Shown: positions 33,836-42,667 of the stretch, piece after piece | Layout: every line of letters begins with the position of its first letter | How positions within the stretch are numbered: position 1 is the stretch's first letter | DNA from: Aulosira sp. FACHB-615 | Lineage (GTDB): Bacteria; Cyanobacteriota; Cyanobacteriia; Cyanobacteriales; Nostocaceae | Assembly (NCBI RefSeq): GCF_014698045.1 | Contig: NZ_JACJSE010000008.1 | Coordinates: 1 to 64,000 of the forward strand | Direction of reading: 5' to 3' | Length of the DNA stretch: 64,000 nt | Made by a program: the position numbers and the translations under genes | The notes under the pieces: model-generated | The model's database searches: none | The model's input: only the letters and a program-made list of their open reading frames with translations | Told to the model about the DNA's origin: nothing

Positions 33836-33877
33836 CTACTCCCTACTCCCTACTCCCTACTCCCTACTCCCTACTCC
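33836..33877. repeat. CTACTCC heptamer array
   Basis: Six perfect consecutive CTACTCC units lie six bases from the stop codon of the gene at 33884-35941. This is the longest perfect heptamer run in the window. Confidence 0.85.
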
Positions 33878-33883
33878 CTCACG

Positions 33884-35941
33884 TCACAAATTAGTCCCCT
33901 CGGTAGTTGATGACGGTAACAACGGTTCAGGTTGTGGTACTGGTTGAGGATTTAACAATTGCTGCCAATTTTTAATTTGTTCTTGTGCTGTACTGTAAGC
34001 ACTCGTACCTCTAGGAACCAACTGAGCAGTTTCAATGGCTTTGCTGAGATTAGAACTACTCTGAGAGCGAGCTAAGTCTAATAACTGTTGACTCCATTGG
34101 TCAATAGCGACATTTGCATCCAAGCGCAGGATATTACTGCTGGGGACTTTATTCGCTAACCGAATTGCCTCAACTAAGGCATCTGGTGTACCCACAGCCG
34201 CAACTTGTCTGGCTCTGTTCCAGTTATCTTTGGCGCGAATTTGTCCTCGCCAATCATCAATAGCTGCTTGAGCTTCCCCAGAAAGCGCCCTTCCTGAAGA
34301 TGCAATTGTCTGTGCGGCGTTAATTGCGGCGTTTAAATCTCCAGTTTGAGCCAAGTCTCGTGCTTGGTCTAAGTATGGTTGGTCTTGGATGCGTTCGATT
34401 TTCGCAGTCCAACTGTTAATTCTTCTGCGTGCTTCTGGATATAATGCCCGACCTTTACGAATTTGTCCCGCTTCTGCGATCGCAGCTTGTAAAGAGTTGA
34501 TATCCTCTAATAAGGCTATTTGTTCGGCACGTTCTAAGTAGGGACGGTCTTCAATGGTTTCCACTTGAGATTGCCAACGTCCGACTTCTTGCCTAGCTTC
34601 GGAAGCTCGCGGATTATTAGAGGGAATTTGTTGTGCTTCAATAATTGCGGCGGCTAAATCGTTAATTGTACCTTGGCTGGCTAATGTGCGTGCTTTTTCT
34701 AGGCGGGAGACATCTTCAATTTCCAATTGCCAACGGGCAATCAATTGTTGGGCTTTATTATAGTTGGCGCGGGAAGGGTCAATTTCTTGTGCTTGGGCGA
34801 TCGCAGTTTCTAAACTAGAAACCGTACCTAGCCACGCACTGCGTTGGGCATCTGCTAAAGCAATAAAGTCTTCGACATCTGCTTGTAATTTAGTAATATC
34901 AGGAATTTGTCGCGCAATTTCTAAAGCTGCATCTGCATCTTTGGCATCCATCTTAGCTTGCGCCAATTCCAGCATTTTTCGCCCATATAAAGGAATCGAC
35001 TCTTGGGCTTTATCATAAAAATAACTGTCTTTGCCAATCGATTCCGCAACTTTGATTGCTTCTAATAAGTTATCTACTACTTTGGTTTTGGCTAAACTAT
35101 CAGCTTTATCTAACTTATCCCCATCTTCCCGCACCGATACAATCAAGCGGTTGATTTGGTCGTATTTAGTACTTGACCAATATTTATTATCTACCCGCAG
35201 TAATTTCGCTGCCAACATTGAGGCTGATTGCCAGCGTCTTTGGTTGAGTTCTTCTTGTATTGCTTGATAAATTTCGTCAGCTTTAGCCCAAATCGATTCC
35301 CACTTTGCAATTTTCTCGTCTACTAACTTATATACAGGCAAGTCTTGGGGAATTTTTTGGGCGGTGGTAATTGCTTCTTCTAAATCTCCGGCTTGAAAAC
35401 TTTGATCTGCTAACTGTAAAATATCCCGCGACCACTCCTCAATAAACCGATCAATTTCTCCCCGCAGTGGGTGATTTTGTGGTAACTGTCGAACTAAGGC
35501 GATCGCTTGTAATAAATCATTTACTGTCTGCTTAGAAGCTGCCAACTGAGCGCAGTGCAGCCGCACCGAAGCACTCGCCAACGGCCAAAAAATCGCCGGA
35601 CAGTTAGGAGCCGCAGGCAATTTTAACAGCATTGCCATTGCGATAAACCCGATACTGCCAGGAATCAATGCTAACATTGTTGCCCATAACACCCAGCTTT
35701 TCATCCAGCGTGGCAAAGGTCTGGAACGTTTACTAGGTGGAATGGTTTCGGCGGAATGATGATCTATTATTGGTAATCCTTCTGGATTATTTTCTGTTTG
35801 TTGTTTCACTGACTTAGAGTTAGAACCAGTAGCTGGGATGCCAAATGTTTGCGCTTCACCGAAGTGTGGTGTTCGGTTTGTGTGATCTGGCTCTCTAGCT
35901 CTAGCTGGAGACCAATCTTCTGGAATATCCCGCTCTGTCAT
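33884..35941 (-). CDS. Membrane-anchored helical repeat protein
   Basis: The 685-residue protein has a polar cytoplasmic N-terminus (1-80), one membrane helix (about 83-106, WVLWATMLALIPGSIGFIAM), then about ten degenerate repeats of 40-55 residues. The consensus is 'L..AI..A..Ip......A...I..W...I', as in LNAAINAAQTIASSGRALSG and LQAAIAEAGQIRKGRALYPE. These look like helical-hairpin solenoid units related to TPR. There is no enzymatic motif. The solenoid would face the periplasm if the N-terminus is cytoplasmic. Function unknown; a scaffold is the simplest idea. Confidence 0.75.
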   Translation of the reverse strand: MTERDIPEDWSPARAREPDHTNRTPHFGEAQTFGIPATGSNSKSVKQQTENNPEGLPIIDHHSAETIPPSKRSRPLPRWMKSWVLWATMLALIPGSIGFIAMAMLLKLPAAPNCPAIFWPLASASVRLHCAQLAASKQTVNDLLQAIALVRQLPQNHPLRGEIDRFIEEWSRDILQLADQSFQAGDLEEAITTAQKIPQDLPVYKLVDEKIAKWESIWAKADEIYQAIQEELNQRRWQSASMLAAKLLRVDNKYWSSTKYDQINRLIVSVREDGDKLDKADSLAKTKVVDNLLEAIKVAESIGKDSYFYDKAQESIPLYGRKMLELAQAKMDAKDADAALEIARQIPDITKLQADVEDFIALADAQRSAWLGTVSSLETAIAQAQEIDPSRANYNKAQQLIARWQLEIEDVSRLEKARTLASQGTINDLAAAIIEAQQIPSNNPRASEARQEVGRWQSQVETIEDRPYLERAEQIALLEDINSLQAAIAEAGQIRKGRALYPEARRRINSWTAKIERIQDQPYLDQARDLAQTGDLNAAINAAQTIASSGRALSGEAQAAIDDWRGQIRAKDNWNRARQVAAVGTPDALVEAIRLANKVPSSNILRLDANVAIDQWSQQLLDLARSQSSSNLSKAIETAQLVPRGTSAYSTAQEQIKNWQQLLNPQPVPQPEPLLPSSTTEGTNL

Positions 35942-36253
35942 CTCTCACACCAAAAATTTATTAAATAGTAATTGGCTCTAGGTCAAACAATTTTGGATTT
36001 TGGATTTTAGATTTACCTTACCCACAAGAGGGATATAGTTTAAAAATTTTATATAGGTTCTGCCCTAACGTAGCGGGGCTGGAACCAAAAAACCAATCTA
36101 AAATCCAAAATTCCAAACCTCAAATTCGCAGGGTCAACAATTCAGTTGTTGCCATAGTAACTTTCTCATTGTGAAAAAGCTACTGTTTTTCCGAACTTTC
36201 TCCTGGTATACCTTTAACCTTGGCTAAAATCAGTGTTATTTTATACTTAATTT
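35942..36253. other. Spacer of 312 bases
   Basis: An AT-rich spacer between two minus-strand genes. It contains fragments such as GTAGCGGGGCTGG that echo common cyanobacterial repeats. I see no gene; it should hold the promoter of the repeat-protein gene and the 3' end of hslO. Confidence 0.45.
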
Positions 36254-37153
36254 TCAACCAGAAGATTCTGCTTGTAAATCAACAATTAATTGTGCTAAGT
36301 GATCACTACTTGCTTGATAAACTCTGCTACAAAAATCGCAAGTAGCCTCAGCACCATTATCTTTCGCAATCATGTCTTGTAATTCCGCTTCTCCTAAAAT
36401 CTTAAGTGCGCTCAATACCCGGTCAAAAGAACAACTGCAATGAAAACGCAACATCTGAGTTTCGGGAAATATTGACAAACCCATATCTCCCAACAAATCA
36501 GTAAAAATTTCTGGCAGGGTCTTACCTGCTTGTAACAATGGGGTAAATCCTGATAAGGCAGCCACCCGTGATTCTAAAGTTTCTACTAATGCTTCATCTC
36601 TAGCTGCTTTTGGTAAAACTTGGACTAACAATCCTCCAGCCGCAGTTACTCCAGTCGCACCCACAAACACACCTAATACTAAAGCTGATGGTGTTTGTTC
36701 TGAATTTACGAGGTAATGCGCCACATCACCGCCAATTTCTCCAGATACTAGTTCAACAGTACTAGAGTAAGGATAGCCATAACCAATATCCCGAACTACA
36801 TAGAGGTAGCCACTGCCGACTGCACCGCCAACATCAAGTTTACCTTTAGCATTAGGTGGCAGTTCTACAGACGGGTTGCTGACATAACCCCGCACTGTTC
36901 CATCCAAGCCCGCATCTACCAATATACCACCCAAAGGGCCATCGCCTTTCACCCGGATATTAATCCTCGAACCAGCACGCTTCATATTAGAAGCCATTAA
37001 TAAACCTGCTGCCATAGTCCGTCCCAGTGCGGCTGTTGCCACATAAGAAAGTTGATGGCGCTGCCGAGCCTCTTCTGTCAAGCGTGTAGTGATGACACCC
37101 ACTGCACGAATCCCACCTTCGGCTGCTGTTGCGCGAATTAACTGATCCGCCAT
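36254..37153 (-). CDS. hslO: Redox-regulated chaperone Hsp33
   Basis: The 299-residue protein shows the Hsp33 fold sequence (INIRVKGDGPLGGILVDAGL) and the C-terminal zinc switch: CSC at 239-241 and CDFC at 272-275. In Hsp33 these four cysteines bind zinc when reduced and form disulfides on oxidation, turning on holdase activity in the cytoplasm. ATG 37153 fits the family start (MADQLIRATAAEG). All four cysteines are intact. Confidence 0.95.
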   Translation of the reverse strand: MADQLIRATAAEGGIRAVGVITTRLTEEARQRHQLSYVATAALGRTMAAGLLMASNMKRAGSRINIRVKGDGPLGGILVDAGLDGTVRGYVSNPSVELPPNAKGKLDVGGAVGSGYLYVVRDIGYGYPYSSTVELVSGEIGGDVAHYLVNSEQTPSALVLGVFVGATGVTAAGGLLVQVLPKAARDEALVETLESRVAALSGFTPLLQAGKTLPEIFTDLLGDMGLSIFPETQMLRFHCSCSFDRVLSALKILGEAELQDMIAKDNGAEATCDFCSRVYQASSDHLAQLIVDLQAESSG

Positions 37154-37366
37154 GAAAAAACCTTACATTTCTTAACAACTTCACTGTTTCTATTCTAAGT
37201 TCTCAGTTACCATCCAGGTGGGTGGATGCTCAGTGGCGATCGCATTTGCAATACTAGAAATACAATTCATTCAAGAATCGAGAAGTCAGGATTCAGAATG
37301 CAGAATTTTATGGCTTCTCGCTTGTGAATACTTTTTTGTCGTCCTCACCTTTACAATTCGCAAAAA

Positions 37367-37756
37367 ATGCTAGGTAATTTTCAACAAAGTCAACTACGGA
37401 TAGAAATTGCAGCATCAGCCAGCGCCATTGGTGATAGCTTGCTACGTCCAGCACAATTAGAAAAATGGCTCTTAGGGCAACGTTTTAACCCCGGAATGCC
37501 CGAAGAAATTTATCCAGGATTCCAGTTTACAAGCTGGACTGGCCCTGTCTCCATTCATCATCAGGTGGATGTAGTGCAGTCCAATTGTCTGCGGTTGCTA
37601 CTCAGTGGCGGTATTGACGGTTTTCATGAATGGTACTGGGGCGAAGGTTGGGTACAGTCCCGCTTGGAAGGCATTTCAATGTTACCTATAAATTTAGGTC
37701 AAACCTTGAGTTTATTGAGTTTACGGCAGTTTTTAGCTCAGGAAGGTAACAGATAA
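37367..37756 (+). CDS. Conserved-looking protein, possible SRPBCC fold
   Basis: The 129 residues (LRIEIAASASAIGDSLLRPA; YPGFQFTSWTGPVSIHHQVD; GFHEWYWGEGWVQSRLEGIS) have the strand-helix pattern of START/SRPBCC ligand-binding proteins, with 'L..P.QLE.W' near the start typical of such folds. There is no catalytic motif or signal. It may be a cyanobacterial lineage protein. The fold call is by eye. Confidence 0.6.
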   Translation: MLGNFQQSQLRIEIAASASAIGDSLLRPAQLEKWLLGQRFNPGMPEEIYPGFQFTSWTGPVSIHHQVDVVQSNCLRLLLSGGIDGFHEWYWGEGWVQSRLEGISMLPINLGQTLSLLSLRQFLAQEGNR

Positions 37757-37799
37757 AAAATACGCAGCTAAGGAACCCAAAATAAATTAGGTTTACTCC

Positions 37800-38715
37800 T
37801 CAAACTTCTTTAGCTCCGGCTGCTTTCAGAAGGCTGATTATTTCTTCAACTACTATCTCATCTCTGTGTCTACAAGCAATCGCATAGTAAAGTGCTGTAT
37901 GTCCATACATATCTTTGGCATTCACATCAACACCTAGTTCCAGTAATCGGCGAACAGCATCTATAATTTAAGGTTAAAACTGCCAGCATTAAAACACTTT
38001 CGCCTCTACTAGAACTACCATTTAAATTAGCTCCAGCTTCAATTAATACTTGAAAAATAGCATAATCAATACTGGCTGAACTTATGGCAACCATTAAGGG
38101 TGTATATTCCCAGCCTTCTTCTACTTTTAAATTTGGATTTGCCCCAGATTTTAATAAAAGCTCGACGGCTGATAATTGATTATTTCTGATAGCTTTATGT
38201 AAAGCTGCTTCGCCATTAGAACTAATGGCATCTATTTCTATACCTTGAGAAATTGCATTATTAAGAGCATCAATATTTCCATCAAAAGCATCATCTACAA
38301 ATAATTCTACAGCATGATTATTTTTTCTTTGCCGATAAATAATACCTTGAGGTAATGCTTCTTCTGCTATTTCTCTCAATTCAGGAAGAGTTAAGGGTGA
38401 TAAATAATTAAATATCTCTGTCCAGCCTTGACGCGCAGCAACCCATAGAGCAAAATCGTAACCACTATCTATTTTATTAACATCTAGTCCAGATTCAACC
38501 AGGAATTTTACATAGTCAAGATTTCCCGCCCAGACTATATCCGTCAATATAGTATCTCCCTCTTCATCTGTTTCATACACATCAAAAAAATCAGTTTCTA
38601 TTAAATTACTAAAAACTTCTAATATCGCTTGACGACGGCTTTCTTCTTCATCTCGCAGATGTTTTTGTAATTTTGTATATTCTGCTAATTTTTTGTCGCG
38701 TAATTCAAAAAACAT
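37800..38715 (-). pseudogene. Ankyrin repeat gene with a frameshift near its 3' end
   Basis: The open frame from ATG 38715 (262 residues to 37927) encodes ankyrin units (DYVKFLVESGLDVNKIDSGY; GEAALHKAIRNNQLSAVELL; LIEAGANLNGSSSRGESVLM) and then ends in non-ankyrin residues LNYRCCSPITGTRC. In the +1 frame the sequence continues as DAVRRLLELGVDVNAKDMYG, then HTALYYAIACRHRDEIVVEE and LLKAAGAKEV with a stop at 37800-37802. One extra base near 37970-37977 explains this. The restored protein would be about 305 residues. It may be a true mutation, an assembly error, or less likely programmed frameshifting. Ankyrin repeats bind proteins; the partner is unknown. Confidence 0.8.
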
Positions 38716-38843
38716 TGTGATTATATATTAATAGCAGAAGAGATTTTTTCTGAAATATATTCTGGTAATTTTGTATAATAGCTGCAATATAAATAAGCGT
38801 AATTTGGATTGAAGCACGAAACCCAAAATCCAGATAATTTGGC

Positions 38844-38880
38844 ATTGTTGGGTTCCACTTCGTTCCACCCAACCTACACG
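38844..38880. repeat. Single arm of the GTAGGTTGGGTGGA repeat family
   Basis: Reads (reverse strand) CGTGTAGGTTGGGTGGAACG and on to AACCCAACAAT, matching the arms of the inverted repeat at 1043-1130. Confidence 0.6.
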
Positions 38881-38912
38881 TAGTTTATTTTCTTAGATTG
38901 AAAAAATAGGAA

Positions 38913-39575
38913 TTAAAGTTGGCTTGGGTCAATTCCTTGCTGTTGTAACTTAGTTAATAAATTTTGCAATTGTTCTTCTGCGGTTTGGTATCGGTTGCCA
39001 TTTTCGTCATACCAAAATAACCATTCTCGTGTTCTTCCTTGATAAGTACCCTGTTCCCTTCCAATACCTAAACCAATTTCTGGCAACCAAACTTTATCCC
39101 CTAGTTGTAAAATGTATTTACCTTCAACTAACCGATAAACTTCTAAACGTTGCCGCTTACGACGTAGACGTGTTGGTGCATAAATCACGTAATATAAAAT
39201 CCCTAATTCAGCATAATCAATTTTTTTCTGTTCATATTCGCCGTTATAAGTTTGAGAAACAACTTCTAAGGCTAGAGTAGGTGCAATACCTTCTTCCTCC
39301 CAAAAAACATAGCTAGAACGTCCATTTTCACCAACAAAACGTTCTACACCTAAACTCAAAAATCCATCAGGAACAATGGCAGATTTAGCAGGTACATAAT
39401 AAATTGCCATATTAATCCCGAAAAACCAATCATCACGGTTTTGCCAGATATTAGCTAAGATAGCTAATAGTAAATTAGGAATTAAAATTTGTAGTTCGTT
39501 ATCCACAGGGGTATCATCAGAATCTGGCAATTCTGCCGATGAAGGTAAACATTCTAATGGATTATAGTTATACAT
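38913..39575 (-). CDS. Uma2-family protein (PD-(D/E)XK-like)
   Basis: The 220 residues match Uma2-type proteins, abundant in cyanobacteria: VPDGFLSLGVERFVGENGRS, then APTLALEVVSQTYNGEYEQK with the family Glu and the downstream Lys (KKIDYAELGILYYVIY). Uma2 proteins carry a restriction-endonuclease-like core; activity and target are unproven. The gene stands alone. Confidence 0.85.
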   Translation of the reverse strand: MYNYNPLECLPSSAELPDSDDTPVDNELQILIPNLLLAILANIWQNRDDWFFGINMAIYYVPAKSAIVPDGFLSLGVERFVGENGRSSYVFWEEEGIAPTLALEVVSQTYNGEYEQKKIDYAELGILYYVIYAPTRLRRKRQRLEVYRLVEGKYILQLGDKVWLPEIGLGIGREQGTYQGRTREWLFWYDENGNRYQTAEEQLQNLLTKLQQQGIDPSQL

Positions 39576-39738
39576 AATACCTTCGCAGTTGACATTTATA
39601 GTGTTTCCTAATCCTGTTCTTTGGAAAGATTAGCGAAGAATTTTATGTTCACGCAAAGCCGCAAAGCCGCAAAGAGAAAAAATATCAGCAAAAGAGAGTT
39701 TTGGGGTAGTTGTAGTCATATTGCTGTTACTACCATTG

Positions 39739-40170
39739 TTAATTTTTACTGGGCTTTACCACTAATACAGAACAATTAGCTTCTTCTACTACTTGACTAC
39801 TCACAGAACCCTGGACAATGCGCTTCATTCCAGTTAATCCGCGACTCCCAATAATAATTAAATCAGCTTTATAAATATTAGCTAGGCGAATAATTTCATC
39901 GGCAGGTTCGCCAGTGACTAATTCTACTGCACTGTGAATCGATATTTTTTCTTTGTAAGATTGCAGTTGTTTTTCGATTTGGAAATAAGATAATGCTGGA
40001 GATTCTGGATGAGGACGATCTGCGGGTAGTTCCATCTCTGAATCTGGTGTCGGAAATACGTGACACAAAACGACTTTAGTTTCTGGTGATAATACCAAAT
40101 CATCCAAAACCTGAATGACACGTTCTGCAATATCCGAACCATCCAGAGCTACCAATATATTATTCAGCAC
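39739..40170 (-). CDS. Universal stress protein (UspA family)
   Basis: At 143 residues it has the Usp fold: NNILVALDGSDIAERVIQVL, strand LIIIGSRGLTGMKRIVQGS matching the G-x2-G-x9-G(S/T) ATP-binding loop, and the last strand CSVLVVKP. Such proteins respond to stress; here the ATP-binding loop appears intact, so it is of the ATP-binding type. No linked partner is evident. Confidence 0.9.
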   Translation of the reverse strand: MLNNILVALDGSDIAERVIQVLDDLVLSPETKVVLCHVFPTPDSEMELPADRPHPESPALSYFQIEKQLQSYKEKISIHSAVELVTGEPADEIIRLANIYKADLIIIGSRGLTGMKRIVQGSVSSQVVEEANCSVLVVKPSKN

Positions 40171-40369
40171 TGCCCTCGTCTCCTCAAAAGTAGACCCCTG
40201 AAACTCTATTACTTACACCAATAATATTACTGATGGAAGCTCAGGTTTTGCTTATTTTATGTATGTTGGGCGATCGCCAATCGCTTTGCCGCCATACAGT
40301 TTAATTTTCTAGTGTGCAGCCCCAGGTTAGTTTTTACTAAAAGTGTTGGAAAAAATTAAGCATTCCTCA

Positions 40370-41671
40370 TTACTCATCTTTTTGAATCCGCCGCCGGACT
40401 GAATCAGCGTGGGAAGGTAGTCCTTCTGCTGTTGCTAGTGCATCAATTGCCCCAGCCATTTTTTGCAGGGCTGTGGGTGAGTATTGAATAATACTAGAGT
40501 GTTTGAGAAAGGTTTCTACACTTAAAGCTGAAGTATAACGAGCTGCGCCAGAGGTAGGTAAGGTATGGTTTGGCCCTGCTAAATAGTCACCAACAGCTTC
40601 TGGTGTGGAGTAGCCTAAAAATATCGCGCCAGCATGGCGGATTTGCGGCAAAATAGCCCAAGGATCTTTGACTTCCAATTCTAAATGTTCCGGCGCAAAT
40701 TCATTGGAGAGTTCTGCTGCGGCTGCTAAAGATTCTACCAGCACAATTAAGCCGTAGTGGGCGATCGCTTTTTCTGTATCAATCCGCCTGGGGTGATCAA
40801 CTAATTGTCTTTCCACCGCGACTTGGACATTTTTTGCCAAAGCCGGATCTGTAGTTAATAAAATTGCTGCTGCCATTGGATCATGTTCGGCTTGGGCTAA
40901 CATATCAGCAGCCACATGCACCGGATTGGCAAATTCATCAGCAATAATTAACACTTCGCTTGGCCCTGCCAGCATATCAATGCCCACAGTACCATAGACG
41001 AGTTTTTTGGCTAAGGTAACGTAAATATTGCCTGGCCCGGTAATCACATTAACTTTCGGAATTGTTTCTGTCCCATAGGCTAAAGCGGCGATCGCTTGCG
41101 CCCCGCCAACCCGGTAAATTTCTTCTATTCCGGTTTCTTGGGCCGCCACTAGCACGGCTGGGCTAATTACTTTCCCCGCCCCTGGTGGTGTCACCATCAC
41201 AATTCGGGGTACACCAGCCACCTTTGCTGGAATAGCATTCATTAACACCGTACTGGGATAAGCCGCACGACCACCAGGAACATATATCCCGGCTCGGTCT
41301 ACTGGGGTGTAGCGTTTACCCAAGACTACATCATCTTCCCCAAAGTTTACCCAACTTTTGGGGACACGTTGACGGTGAAATGCTTCAATTTGCCGAGCCG
41401 CTAACTGAATCGCTTGGAGCAATTCTTTAGAGACTTGCTGATACGCCGTATCTAGTTCCGAACCCGTAACGCGCAGTTCTTCCAGCTTCAAGGTTTGGTG
41501 GTCAAATTCAGCCGTATAGTGCAGCACAGCTTTGTCGCCTTGGCGCTTCACCGTTTGCAACACTTCCCGCACCGTTGCTTCTTTATGAACCACTTGTTCG
41601 TCATGGGTGCGATCGCAGATACGTTGTAGTTCTGCTTTAACATCTGCCTGCTGAGTAATGATTCGCAGCAT
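40370..41671 (-). CDS. hisD: Histidinol dehydrogenase
   Basis: The 433 residues match HisD: VPGGRAAYPSTVLMNAIPAK, GAQAIAALAYGTETIPKVNV, TGPGNIYVTLAKKLVYGTVG, and AEHDPMAAAILLTT. HisD performs the last two oxidations from L-histidinol to L-histidine with NAD and zinc. It stands apart from other his genes, as is usual in cyanobacteria. ATG 41671 gives the standard start. Confidence 0.96.
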   Translation of the reverse strand: MLRIITQQADVKAELQRICDRTHDEQVVHKEATVREVLQTVKRQGDKAVLHYTAEFDHQTLKLEELRVTGSELDTAYQQVSKELLQAIQLAARQIEAFHRQRVPKSWVNFGEDDVVLGKRYTPVDRAGIYVPGGRAAYPSTVLMNAIPAKVAGVPRIVMVTPPGAGKVISPAVLVAAQETGIEEIYRVGGAQAIAALAYGTETIPKVNVITGPGNIYVTLAKKLVYGTVGIDMLAGPSEVLIIADEFANPVHVAADMLAQAEHDPMAAAILLTTDPALAKNVQVAVERQLVDHPRRIDTEKAIAHYGLIVLVESLAAAAELSNEFAPEHLELEVKDPWAILPQIRHAGAIFLGYSTPEAVGDYLAGPNHTLPTSGAARYTSALSVETFLKHSSIIQYSPTALQKMAGAIDALATAEGLPSHADSVRRRIQKDE

Positions 41672-41845
41672 GGAGTAAGGAAAATGCCAAAATTTTAGAT
41701 TATTCCCGCTTGAGAATTAGTCTGGCTCTTGACCCCCAAGAGGGACGAGTTTCGCTTTAATTCTCATCTCTAGCTTAACCTGGATTTTTTTGATACTCCC
41801 CAGGATGCCAGCACATGGATGAGTTAATTTATATGATCTAATTGC

Positions 41846-41990
41846 CTCAGTTCGACTTGCCTAGTGGGCTTTTGGATAGAAAGCAGGAGTGTAGTTCTAC
41901 CTATCTTTTCCCTCTATGCCTTACTTGCGGTGGTTTTCTTATGTCGATACATCCTGATTTGCCAATCCAAAAGTCAGTATAGGGTCTGAG
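41846..41990 (+). ncRNA. Structured RNA candidate, 6S-like
   Basis: CTCAG (41846-41850) can pair with CTGAG (41986-41990), and CTTTTGGAT (41869-41877) pairs perfectly with ATCCAAAAG (41965-41973). The ~87 bases between them contain a small hairpin (GTAGTTCTAC at 41891-41900) and pyrimidine-rich text. A TATGAT box at 41832-41837 would place a start near 41845. A long rod with internal bulges and this size recalls 6S RNA. No clear -35 or terminator is seen, so this is a candidate only. Confidence 0.35.
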
Positions 41991-42098
41991 TATAGTTATT
42001 ACTAATTTGATAATTTATTCAGGTACTTTATTCTAGCTTATTTCCAGGGTTCGGCACAGAATTTCACTGACCTACCAGATTGGTTCAAATATACTATA

Positions 42099-42131
42099 GG
42101 ACTTACGCAATCAAACGAAAAATCAAGGGTG
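42099..42131. repeat. Relic of a GGACTTACGCA element
   Basis: GGACTTACGCAATCAAACG followed by AAAAATCAAGGG. It matches the stretch at 30278-30309 closely and shares GACTTACGCA with the ends of the inserted element at 58399-58501. Confidence 0.5.
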
Positions 42132-42304
42132 TAGGTGTTCAAAATCCTTCCACCCACTCTTCACCGACAACCTTTGAGCATCATTCCGCCCCCTTCAAAC
42201 CAAAGCAAGATTTTTTTGAGAAATTCTGATATTGGCAAGATGAATGCTATATTAGTAAATCTAGTAGTGTGTGTACATATTAAATAGTCTTTTTGGAATC
42301 GACT

Positions 42305-42598
42305 GTGGCGAATACAAAGTCTGCTCTTAAACGCGCCAGTATCGCAGAACGCAATCGGCTGCGGAATAAAACCTACAAGTCAGCTGTTAAGACGCTGATG
42401 AAGAAATACTTAACTGTGGTAGAAACCTACGCAGCTAATCCTACGCCCGAACTCAAACAAGAAGTTGAATTACGGCTGGCTGAGGCTTACAGCAAAATCG
42501 ATAAAGCTGTAAAGCGTGGCATTCTGCATCCTAACAACGGTGCTAGGAAAAAATCGAGATTGGCTCATAAACTCAAGCCAATCGCAACCGCACAGTAG
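42305..42598 (+). CDS. rpsT: 30S ribosomal protein S20
   Basis: The 97 residues match S20: MANTKSALKRASIAERNRLR, NKTYKSAVKTLMKKYL, and the ending KSRLAHKLKPI. I chose GTG 42305 (M-A-N-T-K-S) because it is the family start; an in-frame TTG at 42293 would add four residues. S20 binds 16S rRNA. tatD follows on the same strand. Confidence 0.95.
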   Translation: MANTKSALKRASIAERNRLRNKTYKSAVKTLMKKYLTVVETYAANPTPELKQEVELRLAEAYSKIDKAVKRGILHPNNGARKKSRLAHKLKPIATAQ

Positions 42599-42667
42599 TA
42601 GTCACTTGTCATTAGTCATGCGTTGCAGCAAAAACTAATGACAAATGACAAAGAACAAAAGACAAAA

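Larger units (their letters stand above)
41672..42304. other. Spacer between hisD and rpsT
   Basis: This 630-base region contains a possible structured RNA (41846-41990), a dispersed-repeat relic (42099-42131), and presumably the rpsT promoter. Confidence 0.5.

Noticed and set aside
37927..38000. Programmed +1 frameshifting in the ankyrin gene
   Set aside because: No slippery sequence or stimulatory structure is evident around 37970; a mutation or sequencing error is simpler.
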